This document shows positions 19,287-29,475 of a stretch of 64,000 nt of DNA, piece after piece. The notes under the pieces are model-generated. The model saw nothing but the letters and a program-made list of their open reading frames with translations, was not told the origin of the DNA and did not search any database. Position numbers and translations under genes: made by a program. How positions within the stretch are numbered: the stretch's first letter is position 1; the number at the start of each line of letters is the position of its first letter. The DNA is from Buchnera aphidicola (Kaburagia rhusicola ensigallis) (lineage in GTDB: Bacteria; Pseudomonadota; Gammaproteobacteria; Enterobacterales; Enterobacteriaceae), in the NCBI GenBank assembly GCA_039830025.1, contig CP140040.1, forward strand, positions 200,001-264,000. The letters run 5' to 3'.

Positions 19287-21953
19287 ATGACAGAATTTTT
19301 GTTTAATGATATCGATCCTATTGAAACAGACGATTGGGTGCAAGGAATTGAATCAGTAATTCGTGAAGAAGGAATTGAACGGGCAAATTTTATTGTTCAA
19401 TCAGTTATCGAAAGGTTAGAACGAGAAAATTCAAAAGTTATACAACATAAGACTACGAGTGATTATATTAATACTATACCTGTTTCAAAAGAGCCTATAT
19501 ATCCAGGAGATTTATTTATAGAGCATAAAATATGTTCTGTAATAAGATGGAATGCGATCATGATTGTACTTCGTGCGTCAAAAAAAAATTTAGATTTAGG
19601 TGGTCATTTGTCTTCTTTTCAATCAGCAGCAATGATTTATGAAGTATGTTTTAATCATTTTTTCCGTGCTTACAATCAAAAAGATAGTGGAGATTTAGTT
19701 TATTTTCAAGGACATATTTCTCCAGGAATTTATTCTCGTGCGTTTGTTGAAGGGAGATTGAATCAAGAACAATTAGACAATTTTAGACAAGAAGTAAATG
19801 GAAATGGCCTTCCTTCTTATCCACATCCTAAGTGTATGCCTAATTTTTGGCAATTTCCTACAGTATCTATGGGATTGAGTCCATTATGTGCTATTTATCA
19901 AGCAAAATTTTTAAAATATTTGCAAAATAGAAATTTGAAAAATACATCTAATCAAAAAGTATATGCTTTTTTAGGGGATGGAGAAATGGACGAACCAGAA
20001 TCTAAAGGAGCTATTTCCATTGCTTTTCGTGAAAAATTGGATAATTTAGTTTTTATTGTGAATTGTAATTTGCAGAGATTGGATGGCCCGGTAATGGGAA
20101 ATGGAAAGATTATTAATGAATTAGAAAGTATTTTTAGAGGAGCAGGTTGGGTAGTTATTAAAGTGATCTGGGGTAGTGCATGGGATCGGTTGTTAGAAAA
20201 AGATACAACTGGAACATTAGTAAAATTAATGAATGAGACTTTAGATGGTGACTATCAAACATTTAAGTCTAAGAATGGAGCTTATGTAAGAAAGCATTTT
20301 TTTGGAAAATATAAAGAAACAATGCATTTAGTAAAGAATATGACTGACGAACAAATTTGGGATTTGAACAGAGGAGGGCACGATTTTAAAAAAGTTTATG
20401 CAGCGTTTAGAAAAGCTAATAATGTCGTTGATAGACCGGTGATAATATTGATACATACTATCAAGGGTTATGGATTAGGAGATATTGCAGAAGGAAAAAA
20501 TATTGCTCATCAATTAAAACAAATTGATGAAAAAGTTATACGGAATATTCGTGATAAATTTTGCATTCCGATAAAAGATAAAGATCTTGGTTCTTTTCCT
20601 TATGTTTCTTTTAAAGTGGATAGTAAAGAATACAAATATCTTCATAAAAGGAGAAAGAAGTTAGGAGGATATCTTCCTTTTCGCATTTCTCGTTTTACTG
20701 AAAAACTTGAACTACCGAAATTAAGCGATTTCAATATGCTTTTGATTGAACAGAAAAAAGAGATTTCTACTACAATAGCTTTCGTACGTATGTTAAATAT
20801 TATTTTAAGGATTATTCCTATAAAAAAAAGAATAGTTCCTATTATTGCTGATGAAGCTCGTACATTTGGAATGGAAGGATTATTTCGTCAAATAGGAATT
20901 TATAATATAAATGGTCAGAAATATATTCCTCAGGATAAAGAACAACTTGCATTTTATAAGGAAGATAGACAAGGTCAAATTTTACAAGAAGGAATTAGTG
21001 AACTAGGCGCTTTCGCTTCGTGGTTAGCAGCGGCTACTTCTTATAGTACCAATAATTTTCCTATGATTCCTTTTTATATTTATTATTCTATATTTGGATT
21101 TCAAAGAATAGGTGATATATGTTGGGCAGCAGGAGATCAACAAGCTAGAGGTTTTTTAATAGGTGGAACTTCAGGTAGAACAACATTGAATGGAGAAGGT
21201 TTACAGCATGGAGATGGTCATAGTCATATTCAATCATTAACTATACCAAATTGTATATCTTATAATCCTGCTTATTCGTATGAACTTGCAGTAATTATTC
21301 ATGATGGATTAAATAGAATGTATGGTGATAAACAAGAAAATATTTATTATTATATTACTACACTTAATGAAAACTATATGATGCCTGCTATGCCAATAGG
21401 TTCCGAAGAAGGAATTCGAAAAGGAATTTATAAGTTAAAAAGTATAGGAAAAACCAAGCTAAAAGTCCAATTATTAGGATCAGGATCTATTTTACCATGT
21501 GTTTGTAAAGCTGCTTTAATGTTATTACAAAAATATAATGTGAGTTCAGATGTTTATAGTGTGACATCTTTTACTGAATTAGCTAGAAATGGACAAGATT
21601 GCGAACGATGGAATTTGTTACATCCAGACAATAAAGATAAAAAAGTTCCTTATATTACTAAAATAATGAATAGTTCACCAGCTATTGCTGTTACTGACTA
21701 TATGAAACTCTTTGCTGAACAAGTAAGAGCTTATGTACCTGGCATAAGTTTTCGTGTGTTAGGAACGGATGGATTTGGACGTTCTGATAGTAGAACAAAT
21801 TTGCGGAATTATTTTGAAATTAATGAATTTTATATAGTTATTGCTGCTTTAGTAGAATTATCTAAATGTAATGATTTTGATAAAGCGGTGATTACTAATG
21901 CTATCAATCAGTTTAAAATTAATGTAAGCAAAGTAAATCCAAGGTTAGCATAG
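19287..21953 (+). CDS. aceE: Pyruvate dehydrogenase E1 component
   Basis: 888 residues (E. coli 887). Homodimeric E1 that decarboxylates pyruvate with thiamine diphosphate and acetylates the lipoyl domain of AceF. The TPP motif runs from GDGEMDEPES to NLVFIVNCNLQRLDGPV. GHISPGIYSRAF, YFQGH and the later GEGLQHGDGHSH loops are conserved. A GTG at 19278 is in frame, but the ATG at 19287 sits right behind GGGTGGGGA and fits the family length, so it is chosen. Eight bases separate it from aceF. Confidence 0.97.
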   Translation: MTEFLFNDIDPIETDDWVQGIESVIREEGIERANFIVQSVIERLERENSKVIQHKTTSDYINTIPVSKEPIYPGDLFIEHKICSVIRWNAIMIVLRASKKNLDLGGHLSSFQSAAMIYEVCFNHFFRAYNQKDSGDLVYFQGHISPGIYSRAFVEGRLNQEQLDNFRQEVNGNGLPSYPHPKCMPNFWQFPTVSMGLSPLCAIYQAKFLKYLQNRNLKNTSNQKVYAFLGDGEMDEPESKGAISIAFREKLDNLVFIVNCNLQRLDGPVMGNGKIINELESIFRGAGWVVIKVIWGSAWDRLLEKDTTGTLVKLMNETLDGDYQTFKSKNGAYVRKHFFGKYKETMHLVKNMTDEQIWDLNRGGHDFKKVYAAFRKANNVVDRPVIILIHTIKGYGLGDIAEGKNIAHQLKQIDEKVIRNIRDKFCIPIKDKDLGSFPYVSFKVDSKEYKYLHKRRKKLGGYLPFRISRFTEKLELPKLSDFNMLLIEQKKEISTTIAFVRMLNIILRIIPIKKRIVPIIADEARTFGMEGLFRQIGIYNINGQKYIPQDKEQLAFYKEDRQGQILQEGISELGAFASWLAAATSYSTNNFPMIPFYIYYSIFGFQRIGDICWAAGDQQARGFLIGGTSGRTTLNGEGLQHGDGHSHIQSLTIPNCISYNPAYSYELAVIIHDGLNRMYGDKQENIYYYITTLNENYMMPAMPIGSEEGIRKGIYKLKSIGKTKLKVQLLGSGSILPCVCKAALMLLQKYNVSSDVYSVTSFTELARNGQDCERWNLLHPDNKDKKVPYITKIMNSSPAIAVTDYMKLFAEQVRAYVPGISFRVLGTDGFGRSDSRTNLRNYFEINEFYIVIAALVELSKCNDFDKAVITNAINQFKINVSKVNPRLA

Positions 21954-21961
21954 GAGATAAC

Positions 21962-23233
21962 ATGGATATTGAAATTAAAATTCCTGATATTGGAGTGGAT
22001 GTAGTCGAAGTCATTGAGATTTTAGTTAAAGTAGGAGATACAGTAAAAAAAGATGATTCTTTAATAACAGTGGAAGGGAAAAAAGTATCTATGGAAGTAC
22101 CGTCTACTCATTTCGGCGTTGTAAAATCTATCTTAGTAAATATAGGGCATAAAGTAAAAACTGGTTCTTCGATTGCTTTTCTAACATTATTGGATAATTT
22201 TAATATATTAAATAACAAACAAAATATGTGTTTATATGATACAAAATTTAAAAATAAAACTAATTTTTCTAGTCGTGAAATATTTAAAACGTATCGAAAT
22301 AAAACAGAAACATTAGTTCATGCTACTCCTATTGTTAGGAGACTAGCTAGAGAATTAAATGTTAATTTAGATAATGTAATAGGAAGTGGAAGAAAAGGTC
22401 GCATTATTAGAGAAGATATCATGTCATATATTAATCAAGTAGAAATGATACATAAAGATGACTCTTATATAAAATGTGATACAAAAAATGATATGAAAGA
22501 TTTTGTTAAATATGATTCTCATAAGTCTAGTGATGTTGCAGAGTTATATTTAACTAATATACAAGCACAATCTGGTAAAAATATATTTAAAAGTTGGTCT
22601 ATAGTACCTCATGTAACTCAATTTGATGATGCGGATATTACGAACTTAGAAAAATTCAGAAAAATCTATAATTCTAATTTAGATAACCAAAATATTAATT
22701 CTAAATTGACTGCATTAGTTTTTGTAATTAAAGTGATAGCAAAGTCATTAAAAATTTTTCCTAAATTTAATAGTATTTTATGTACTAAAATTAAAAAAAA
22801 AGTAATATTAAAAAAAGATGTTAATATAGGAATTGCAGTGAATTCTAAAAATGGATTGTTAGTTCCTGTTATTAATAATGTAAATAATAAAAGTTTAGTA
22901 GAGCTATCGGTGGAATTAACTTCGTTGTCAAAAAAAGTTGAATTAGGAACTTTAAATATATCATGTATGTCAGGTGGAGGTTTTACTATTTCTAATTTGG
23001 GTGGAATTGGTGGTACTGGATTTACGCCTATTATAAATTATCCTGAAGTAGCAATTTTGGGTATGTCTAAAGCTTTGATAAAACCATTTTGGAATGGTAC
23101 AGAATTTGTACCACGCTTAATGCTTCCGTTGTCTTTGTCTTATGATCATCGTGTTATTGATGGAGTAGAAGCTGTTTTATTTATGAATTATGTTAAAAAG
23201 TTGTTATCTGATATTAGGTTATTATTACTTTAA
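21962..23233 (+). CDS. aceF: Dihydrolipoyl acetyltransferase with one lipoyl domain
   Basis: 423 residues against 630 in E. coli. E2 core of pyruvate dehydrogenase. Only one lipoyl domain (residues 1-75) is present instead of three; lipoyl Lys41 lies in EGKKVSMEVPS, where the usual Asp before the lysine (GDKAS) is replaced by Lys. A subunit-binding domain follows (about 120-160: HATPIVRRLARELNVNL...GSGRKGRI). The catalytic domain is about 205-423, with SYDHRVIDG carrying the active-site His and Asp. The linker between is lysine- and asparagine-rich rather than Ala/Pro-rich. Single-lipoyl AceF is, as I recall, usual in Buchnera. Confidence 0.95.
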   Translation: MDIEIKIPDIGVDVVEVIEILVKVGDTVKKDDSLITVEGKKVSMEVPSTHFGVVKSILVNIGHKVKTGSSIAFLTLLDNFNILNNKQNMCLYDTKFKNKTNFSSREIFKTYRNKTETLVHATPIVRRLARELNVNLDNVIGSGRKGRIIREDIMSYINQVEMIHKDDSYIKCDTKNDMKDFVKYDSHKSSDVAELYLTNIQAQSGKNIFKSWSIVPHVTQFDDADITNLEKFRKIYNSNLDNQNINSKLTALVFVIKVIAKSLKIFPKFNSILCTKIKKKVILKKDVNIGIAVNSKNGLLVPVINNVNNKSLVELSVELTSLSKKVELGTLNISCMSGGGFTISNLGGIGGTGFTPIINYPEVAILGMSKALIKPFWNGTEFVPRLMLPLSLSYDHRVIDGVEAVLFMNYVKKLLSDIRLLLL

Positions 23234-23377
23234 ACGTTTGATCATTATTTTTATATAGTATGTATGTATTAATAGCGTGATACTTGTAACTTAACTGGTA
23301 ATGTTTACTATAGCAAATTGAAAGTTTTGTATTATAATTAAGCTTCATATGATAATCTTTCTCAGATAGGTAAAAAT

Positions 23378-24802
23378 ATGTCATATAAAAAGATACATAC
23401 TCAAGTAGTTGTTATTGGATCTGGTCCTTCAGGATATTCTTCTGCATTTCGATGTTCTGATTTAGGCATAGATACTATTTTGGTAGAAAGATACACTAAT
23501 TTAGGTGGGGTTTGTCTTAACGTTGGTTGCATACCATCTAAATCTTTACTACATATTGCTAAAGTGATAAAAGAATCAAGAAATTTGTCTAATTTAGGTG
23601 TAAAATTTGAAGAACCGAAAATTAATATTAGCAAAATATGTCAATGGAAAAATAAAGTTATTAGTAATCTTAATTCTGGTATAAAAAATCTAGCAAATAA
23701 ACGTAATGTTAAGGTAATTTGCGGACTTGCTAAATTTTTAGATTCGAATAGTATTCTTATTGAAGGGGATAAAGAAAATATTATTGTGTCTTTTGAAAAC
23801 ATAATTTTAGCAGTAGGTTCTCATGCTAGAAAATTGTCTTATGTTCCTCATAATGATCCGAGAATTTGGAATTCTACTTCTGCATTATCTATTCCTAATA
23901 TACCAAAAAATTTATTAATTATTGGTTCAGGAGTAATTGGTTTAGAAATAGCTACTATTTATAGTTCATTGGGTTCAAAAGTAGATATTATAGATAGTTC
24001 TCGTGACTTATTATCTCATTTAGATAGAGATATCATTAATGTATTTTCTAATTTAATAAGTAAAGATTTTAACATTATTTTAAATTCTGAAATTAGTAAA
24101 ATTACATCGCATAAAGAAGGTCTATTGGTTTCTATTAATATCAAAAAAGATAATATTCAAGAAAATAAGTTATATGATGCTATCTTAGTGTCTGTAGGAA
24201 GAATACCAAACTTACATATGTTAGATATTGAAAAAGTAGGGCTTAACATTGACGATAATGGATGTCTAAAAGTAGATAACAAGTTACGTACTAATGTATC
24301 TAATATATATGCCATTGGTGATATTACAGGACAACCAATGTTGGCGCATAAAGGTATTCATCAAGGACATATAGTAGCTGAAATTATTTCTGGTAAAAAT
24401 CATTGTTTTGATCCTTATGTTATTCCATGTATACTATATACTGATCCGGAAATTGCTTGGGTAGGTATGACAGAAAAAGAAGCTATTAAAAATAATATAA
24501 AATATGAAGCTGCTGTTTTTCCATGGAAAGCTTTGGGGCGGGCGATTTCTTCTAATTATTCCAATGGAATGACTAAGTTAATTTTTGATGTACAAACAAA
24601 TAAAATCATAGGTGGTTGTATAGTAGGTAATAATGCTGGTGAATTGTTAGGAGAAATTGGATTAGCTATAGAAATGGGATGTGATGCAGAAGATATTGCA
24701 TTAACTATACATGCGCATCCTACTTTATATGAATCCATAAATTTATCAGCTCAAATTTTTCAAGGAACTGTTACTGATTTGATGAATGTAAAAAAAAATT
24801 AA
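23378..24802 (+). CDS. lpd: Dihydrolipoamide dehydrogenase
   Basis: 474 residues, the E. coli length. FAD-dependent E3 that reoxidises dihydrolipoamide for pyruvate (and 2-oxoglutarate) dehydrogenase. FAD-binding VVIGSGPSGYSSAF near residue 11, redox disulfide in GGVCLNVGCIPSK (about Cys45/Cys50), NAD-binding IIGSGVIGLEIATIYSSLG, and C-terminal HAHPTLYES with the catalytic His-Glu pair are all visible. A separate 144-bp spacer and AGATAGGTAAAAAT ribosome site suggest it may have its own promoter, as in E. coli. Convergent with mtnN. Confidence 0.97.
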   Translation: MSYKKIHTQVVVIGSGPSGYSSAFRCSDLGIDTILVERYTNLGGVCLNVGCIPSKSLLHIAKVIKESRNLSNLGVKFEEPKINISKICQWKNKVISNLNSGIKNLANKRNVKVICGLAKFLDSNSILIEGDKENIIVSFENIILAVGSHARKLSYVPHNDPRIWNSTSALSIPNIPKNLLIIGSGVIGLEIATIYSSLGSKVDIIDSSRDLLSHLDRDIINVFSNLISKDFNIILNSEISKITSHKEGLLVSINIKKDNIQENKLYDAILVSVGRIPNLHMLDIEKVGLNIDDNGCLKVDNKLRTNVSNIYAIGDITGQPMLAHKGIHQGHIVAEIISGKNHCFDPYVIPCILYTDPEIAWVGMTEKEAIKNNIKYEAAVFPWKALGRAISSNYSNGMTKLIFDVQTNKIIGGCIVGNNAGELLGEIGLAIEMGCDAEDIALTIHAHPTLYESINLSAQIFQGTVTDLMNVKKN

Positions 24803-24957
24803 TATTGGTATGTGATTAATACATGATGGATATTTTAAAATTATATCATATATATTATATTTTTTAAAAACAAAGAACATTTATTGTTATTATACATTTT
24901 CGTAATATAAATTAATTTGCATGTAAGGTATCGTTTAAAACGATTTATAATAAGAAA

Positions 24958-25689
24958 TTATGTTTCAGTTATTATTTTTTTGTATAAATTTTTCAATATA
25001 TTTTGAGTGATTTTTGAAAATTTTTTAGATGCTAAATTCGAAAATTCTTTAAAGTTGGATAAAGCATAGTTATCTGAATAATCAGATATAGATTTAATAA
25101 TTAAAAGAGGTTTTTTAAATTGATAACAAACTTGAGCAATCGCTGTTGATTCCATATCTACAGCAATTGCTGTTGGAAACCTTTCTTTTAATATTTTTTT
25201 ATATTTTTTCTTATTAATGAATGAGTCTCCACTGATTATAAGATTTTTGTTATAGTATATGTTAGATTTTAACATACATATTTCAGTTAATCGTATCATA
25301 TAATTATTTGCTGAGAATAATTGAGGTAATTTTTGGATTTGTCCTAATTCATAACCAAAAGCAGTAAGATCAACATCATGATAGCATGTATTATTAGGAA
25401 GGACTATACTTCCGGGAACTAGTTTTATATCTAAACTTCCAGCTGTTCCTACATTGATAATTAAGTCTATTTTATACAAATTTAATAGCATAGTACATGT
25501 TATACTAGCTGAAACCTTTCCAACTCCTGATTTTGTTAATATGATATCTATACAATTTAGTTGCCCTGTATAAAATATTTGACTATGGACTTTTGTTTTT
25601 TTTAAATATTTAATTTTTTGACGTAAGAATATGATTTCTTCATTTAAAGCACCAATAATACCAATTTTAATATTTTTTTTAATTTTCAT
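24958..25689 (-). CDS. mtnN: MTA/SAH nucleosidase
   Basis: 243 residues (E. coli 232); the extra residues are at the two ends. Cleaves S-adenosylhomocysteine and methylthioadenosine, removing inhibitory by-products of methylation and polyamine synthesis. GALNEEIIFLR (catalytic Glu), TKSGVGKVSAS, GTAGSLD, ISGDSFI, AVDMESTAIAQVC (ribose-binding Met-Glu) and ISDYSDN (catalytic Asp) match the family. Methylases in the window, such as RsmH, create the SAH it would remove. As I recall other Buchnera carry speD/speE near here; they are absent. 34 bases separate it from erpA on the same strand. Confidence 0.93.
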   Translation of the reverse strand: MKIKKNIKIGIIGALNEEIIFLRQKIKYLKKTKVHSQIFYTGQLNCIDIILTKSGVGKVSASITCTMLLNLYKIDLIINVGTAGSLDIKLVPGSIVLPNNTCYHDVDLTAFGYELGQIQKLPQLFSANNYMIRLTEICMLKSNIYYNKNLIISGDSFINKKKYKKILKERFPTAIAVDMESTAIAQVCYQFKKPLLIIKSISDYSDNYALSNFKEFSNLASKKFSKITQNILKNLYKKIITET

Positions 25690-25723
25690 TTTACGCTGTG
25701 TATCAACTAATAATTATGTTTAA

Positions 25724-26068
25724 TCAAATACTAAATGAAGATCCGCAACCACAAGTAGTTTTTGCTGAAGGGTTAAATATAATAAATTTTGAACCATTTA
25801 AGTTTTCTTGATAATCTATTTTTCCACCAATTAAATATTGAAAACTAATAGGATCTACTATAACAGAAATCCCTAATTGAGTGATAATGATATCATCTTC
25901 ATGTTGATGTTTGTCAAATTTAAAATTATATTGAAAACCACTACATCCGCCTCCAGTAATGTAAACTCTTAGTTTTAAATTTGGTGTGTTTCTGTTTTTA
26001 GTAATACAATCAATTTTTTTAATTGCTGCGTCAGAAAAAGATAATGATAGTTTAATTTTACTTATCAT
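25724..26068 (-). CDS. erpA: A-type iron-sulfur cluster carrier ErpA
   Basis: 114 residues, the E. coli length. Carries clusters to target apoproteins such as IspG. The three ligand cysteines are Cys42 (GGGCSGF), Cys106 and Cys108 (CGCGSSF). The isoprenoid enzyme Dxr is encoded in this window, so the pathway that in E. coli makes ErpA essential appears to be kept at least in part. The start follows ACTAGGAGACATT, a strong ribosome site. IscA is a close relative, but the length and spacing fit ErpA better. Confidence 0.92.
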   Translation of the reverse strand: MISKIKLSLSFSDAAIKKIDCITKNRNTPNLKLRVYITGGGCSGFQYNFKFDKHQHEDDIIITQLGISVIVDPISFQYLIGGKIDYQENLNGSKFIIFNPSAKTTCGCGSSFSI

Positions 26069-26238
26069 ATAATGTCTCCTAGTTTATAAAATATTTTAAT
26101 GTTTTTAAAATGTTAAGATGCATAAAGAATAAAATGTATTTTAATATTTGATTTAAATTTCTGAGTATGCGCGTATTTGAATCTATTTGTATAGATTTTA
26201 ATATTTAAATTTTATTATTTTAATACAATAAAGTATTT

Positions 26239-27405
26239 TCATTTAGGTTTTTTTCTTAAAAAAGTTGGAATGTCTAAGTAATCGTTATCATTGTCTTGTA
26301 ATAACGTTTCAGATTCACGGTTTACTTTTTCTTTTTTAGATGTTCTGACATATTTATTGGTATTTAAAAGTTCATTTTGTTTATTTGCATGATTAAACAG
26401 TGATTTTTTTGGATATGTATGTGTTGAGAGATATAGATCTATAGATGTTGTTTCCATTCCTATTCCTGTTGCAACTACGGTTACTCTAAGATTATCATCC
26501 ATTTCAGTATCTAGTGATGTACCAATTACTACAGTAGCATTATCTGAAGAAAAAGATCGAATAGTGTTCCCCACAGCTTCAAATTCATCTAATCTCATAT
26601 TAAACCCAGAAGTAATATTTACTAATACTCCTTGAGCACCAGATAAATCGATATCTTCTAATAATGGACTAGAAATAGCAATTTCTGCTGCTTCTTTGGC
26701 TCTATTGTCTCCAGAAGAAATTCCAGTTCCCATCATAGCGTATCCCATTTCAGACATAACAGTACGTATATCAGCAAAATCTACATTAATTAATCCGGGT
26801 TTAGTGATTAGTTCCGCTATTCCTTGCACTGCTCCTTTTAATATGTTGTTTGCTGAGCTAAATGCATCTAGTAAAGAAATACCTTTGTTCAATACTTTTA
26901 GTAATTTATCGTTTGGAATAGTGATTAGTGAATCGACGTGTTTTGATAGTTCTATTATACCCTGATCAGCATAAGCCATTCTTTTTTTTCCTTCAAAATT
27001 GAAAGGTTTTGTGACTACAGCAACTGTTAATATTCCTAGTTCTTTTGTTATTTCTGCAATCACTGGCGCAGCTCCTGTACCTGTTCCTCCTCCCATTCCA
27101 GCTGCTATAAAAACCATATCTGCACCTTCTAATACTAATTTTAAGTTTTCTCGGTCTTCTTCAGCTGCATTTCGTCCTATTGTTGGGTTAGCTCCAGCTC
27201 CTAGTCCTTTCGTTATATGACTTCCGATTTGTATAGTTTTTCCAACTTCTATTTTTCTTAACGCTTGTGTATCTGTATTAATAGCAAAAAATTCTACTCC
27301 TTCAATATGCTCTCGTACCATGTATTCTACTGCGTTACCTCCTCCTCCTCCTATTCCAATTACTCTAATAATTGCATCATTATTATTTTCTATAGGTTCA
27401 AACAT
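26239..27405 (-). CDS. ftsZ: Cell division GTPase FtsZ
   Basis: 388 residues from the chosen start (E. coli 383). Tubulin-like protein that forms the Z-ring. Nucleotide-binding [12 protein letters not shown], the tubulin signature [10 protein letters not shown], and the T7 loop ([15 protein letters not shown]) are intact. The C-terminal tail DIPTFLRKK, which binds FtsA in E. coli, is kept. The frame also opens at an ATG at 27435 that overlaps the ftsA stop (TAATG); the inner ATG at 27405 gives MFEPIEN, the family N-terminus, and is preferred, but the coupled upstream start cannot be excluded. Last gene of the dcw cluster; lpxC, next in E. coli, is absent. Confidence 0.95.
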   Translation of the reverse strand: MFEPIENNNDAIIRVIGIGGGGGNAVEYMVREHIEGVEFFAINTDTQALRKIEVGKTIQIGSHITKGLGAGANPTIGRNAAEEDRENLKLVLEGADMVFIAAGMGGGTGTGAAPVIAEITKELGILTVAVVTKPFNFEGKKRMAYADQGIIELSKHVDSLITIPNDKLLKVLNKGISLLDAFSSANNILKGAVQGIAELITKPGLINVDFADIRTVMSEMGYAMMGTGISSGDNRAKEAAEIAISSPLLEDIDLSGAQGVLVNITSGFNMRLDEFEAVGNTIRSFSSDNATVVIGTSLDTEMDDNLRVTVVATGIGMETTSIDLYLSTHTYPKKSLFNHANKQNELLNTNKYVRTSKKEKVNRESETLLQDNDNDYLDIPTFLRKKPK

Positions 27406-27434
27406 AAGTTTATATCCATTATTTTTAGGTATCA

Positions 27435-28691
27435 TTATAGTTCTTTTTTTATCCAGTTATTAATATACTGAAACCATTTTTTAAAAATATTTTTAGATTC
27501 ATGATTTTTTTTATAATTTTTGATATGTTCTTTTCCATAGTACAGTAATCCTACTGCAGTAGCACAGTTTGTTTCTTCAATATTGTTTACTAAGCTGCTA
27601 ATTTTTTTTGGTTTACCTATTCTTATTGGTATTGTAAAAATTTTTTCAGCATTTTCTTTAAGATATTTAATGTTGGAAGCTCCACCAGTAAACACTATTC
27701 CTGCTCCAAAATTATAATTGTTATTAGATTGTTTGAGTATTTCTTGCACGTTTAAAATTTTTTTATTTATTAAGTTTAATAATTCGGTATATCGTGGTTC
27801 AATAACGTCTATTAAAGTGTTTTTTTTAAATGTTTTAATTAATTTATTATTTATATTAGATATTTCAATTTGTTCGCATGTTTTTGTATTAGAAAGGATT
27901 TCAGCCTGTCCGTATTGAATTTTTATCGTTTCAGCTTTTATAAAAGGAATATTAAATGCATAGGATATATCATTGGTTACAGTATTTCCAGCGTATGGAA
28001 TAACACAACTATGCTGCAATACTCCATTTGTGTACATAGCGATATCTATTGTTCCGCTTCCGATATCTGCTATGCATACTCCTAATTGATATTCATCTTT
28101 TGTTAATACCGCTTTTCCAGAAGCTAGTCCTGAAAAAATAGTATGGTTAACGTGTAGTCCGCATGTTTTTACTGCTTTAATGATATTTTTTTCTATTTCA
28201 GTATGACATGTAATTAAGTGAACTTGCGCTTTTATCCTTTTGCCAGATAATCCAATTGGATTTTTTATACCTACGTGTTGATCAATAGAATATTCTTGTG
28301 GAATAATATGTAAAATATGATGTTCATTTCGTATTTGTACACATTTTGCTGTGTGTATTACATTGTTCATATCTTCAATTGTCACTTCATTTTCAGATAT
28401 AGGAACAATGCCTATTTCATTTTGACAGTTAATATATTTGTTAGATAGAGCTAAATATACAGAAGAAATCTTACAATCAGCCATACTTTCAGCTTGGTTT
28501 ACAGATTTTTTAATACATTTTATAATTGATTTCAAATCATTTATGATGCCCTTTTTTATTCCGTATGAGGGGCAGATTCCTATTCCAATAATATTAATTA
28601 TACCGTCTATAAGAATTTCTCCTACTAAAGTAATTACTTTAGTAGTTCCGATTTCAAGTCCAACTATTAAATTTCTATCTCTTTCTTTCAT
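27435..28691 (-). CDS. ftsA: Cell division protein FtsA
   Basis: 418 residues (E. coli 420). Actin-like ATPase that anchors FtsZ to the membrane. Begins [14 protein letters not shown] (phosphate 1 loop), has the CVI-type [13 protein letters not shown] phosphate 2 region and [12 protein letters not shown] adenosine motif. The C-terminal helix [10 protein letters not shown] corresponds to the membrane-targeting helix of E. coli FtsA. The stop overlaps a possible ftsZ start by one base. 21 bases after ftsQ. Confidence 0.96.
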   Translation of the reverse strand: MKERDRNLIVGLEIGTTKVITLVGEILIDGIINIIGIGICPSYGIKKGIINDLKSIIKCIKKSVNQAESMADCKISSVYLALSNKYINCQNEIGIVPISENEVTIEDMNNVIHTAKCVQIRNEHHILHIIPQEYSIDQHVGIKNPIGLSGKRIKAQVHLITCHTEIEKNIIKAVKTCGLHVNHTIFSGLASGKAVLTKDEYQLGVCIADIGSGTIDIAMYTNGVLQHSCVIPYAGNTVTNDISYAFNIPFIKAETIKIQYGQAEILSNTKTCEQIEISNINNKLIKTFKKNTLIDVIEPRYTELLNLINKKILNVQEILKQSNNNYNFGAGIVFTGGASNIKYLKENAEKIFTIPIRIGKPKKISSLVNNIEETNCATAVGLLYYGKEHIKNYKKNHESKNIFKKWFQYINNWIKKEL

Positions 28692-28712
28692 ATTTATTTT
28701 AGCCTGTATTCA

Positions 28713-29456
28713 TTATTTCCATGCTATTGCTATACCTGATTCATATCGTAAATCGATGTATTTTATTTTTTTTCTTTTGATTTTTTCTTCATATTTTAAA
28801 GTTTTCCAAATCATCATTAATCTTTTTAATTGAATAATATTATTTATTTTTCCTAAAGCTATTTCAATGTTATTTTCAATTACTAGTTTCCATGAATGAT
28901 AAGGTGTGATCGTGATAGATCTCAATACAATTTTATTTTTCTTTAGCACGTTTTTTACTTTGTCGTAATTTTTTAAAATTTCTTTTTCACTATTTTGTGG
29001 TCCATAAAAGTATGGAATATTTTTAATGTTTTGTTTTTTTTTTATAATATGAAATATTATTTCTTTTTTATCTAGTATATATTCATTATTCCAATATGCT
29101 ACGGGAATAGTGCTTACAATATAAATTAGTAATTTATCTGGCCATTGTTTTTGAACTTTAATTTTTTGTGTAAAAGTGAATTCTTGTAACTTATTTTTTA
29201 TAAAAAAATTACATGGGGAAAAAAAATCGCATGAAGTTTTTAAGGACAAAATAAAATCTTTTATTTCTTTTCTGTTTAAATAACTAAATTGTCCTGAAAT
29301 TATAAAATGAGATAACTTTTTTTTATACCATTGTTTAGATAATTTTATAATTATGAAACTACTAAGTATTATAAAAACAATTAAAGATAATATTATAGTA
29401 TATTTTAGTAAGACTGGTATTCTTTTTGACATAATATATGTATTCGTTTTATACAT
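28713..29456 (-). CDS. ftsQ: Cell division protein FtsQ
   Basis: 247 residues (E. coli 276). Bitopic inner-membrane protein linking early and late divisome parts (with FtsL and FtsB). Short cytoplasmic N-terminus, membrane segment about residues 18-38, then a POTRA-like part and a beta domain. Segments KVQKQWPDKLLIYIV, PVAYWN, FYGPQNSEKEIL, HSWKL and YIDLRYESGIAIAW line up with E. coli. The extended C-terminal tail is missing. A second in-frame ATG at 29432 is possible; neither start has a clear ribosome site. 19 bases after ddlB. Confidence 0.92.
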   Translation of the reverse strand: MYKTNTYIMSKRIPVLLKYTIILSLIVFIILSSFIIIKLSKQWYKKKLSHFIISGQFSYLNRKEIKDFILSLKTSCDFFSPCNFFIKNKLQEFTFTQKIKVQKQWPDKLLIYIVSTIPVAYWNNEYILDKKEIIFHIIKKKQNIKNIPYFYGPQNSEKEILKNYDKVKNVLKKNKIVLRSITITPYHSWKLVIENNIEIALGKINNIIQLKRLMMIWKTLKYEEKIKRKKIKYIDLRYESGIAIAWK

Positions 29457-29475
29457 AGCTTTATTTTAAATTTTT

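Noticed and set aside
24930-24944. Palindrome ATCGTTTAAAACGAT between lpd and mtnN
   Set aside because: Only five effective base pairs once a loop is allowed; too weak to call a terminator in this composition.
27718-28085. Plus-strand frames inside ftsA and other dcw genes
   Set aside because: Antisense shadows of conserved minus-strand genes; composition and lack of family motifs argue against real genes.
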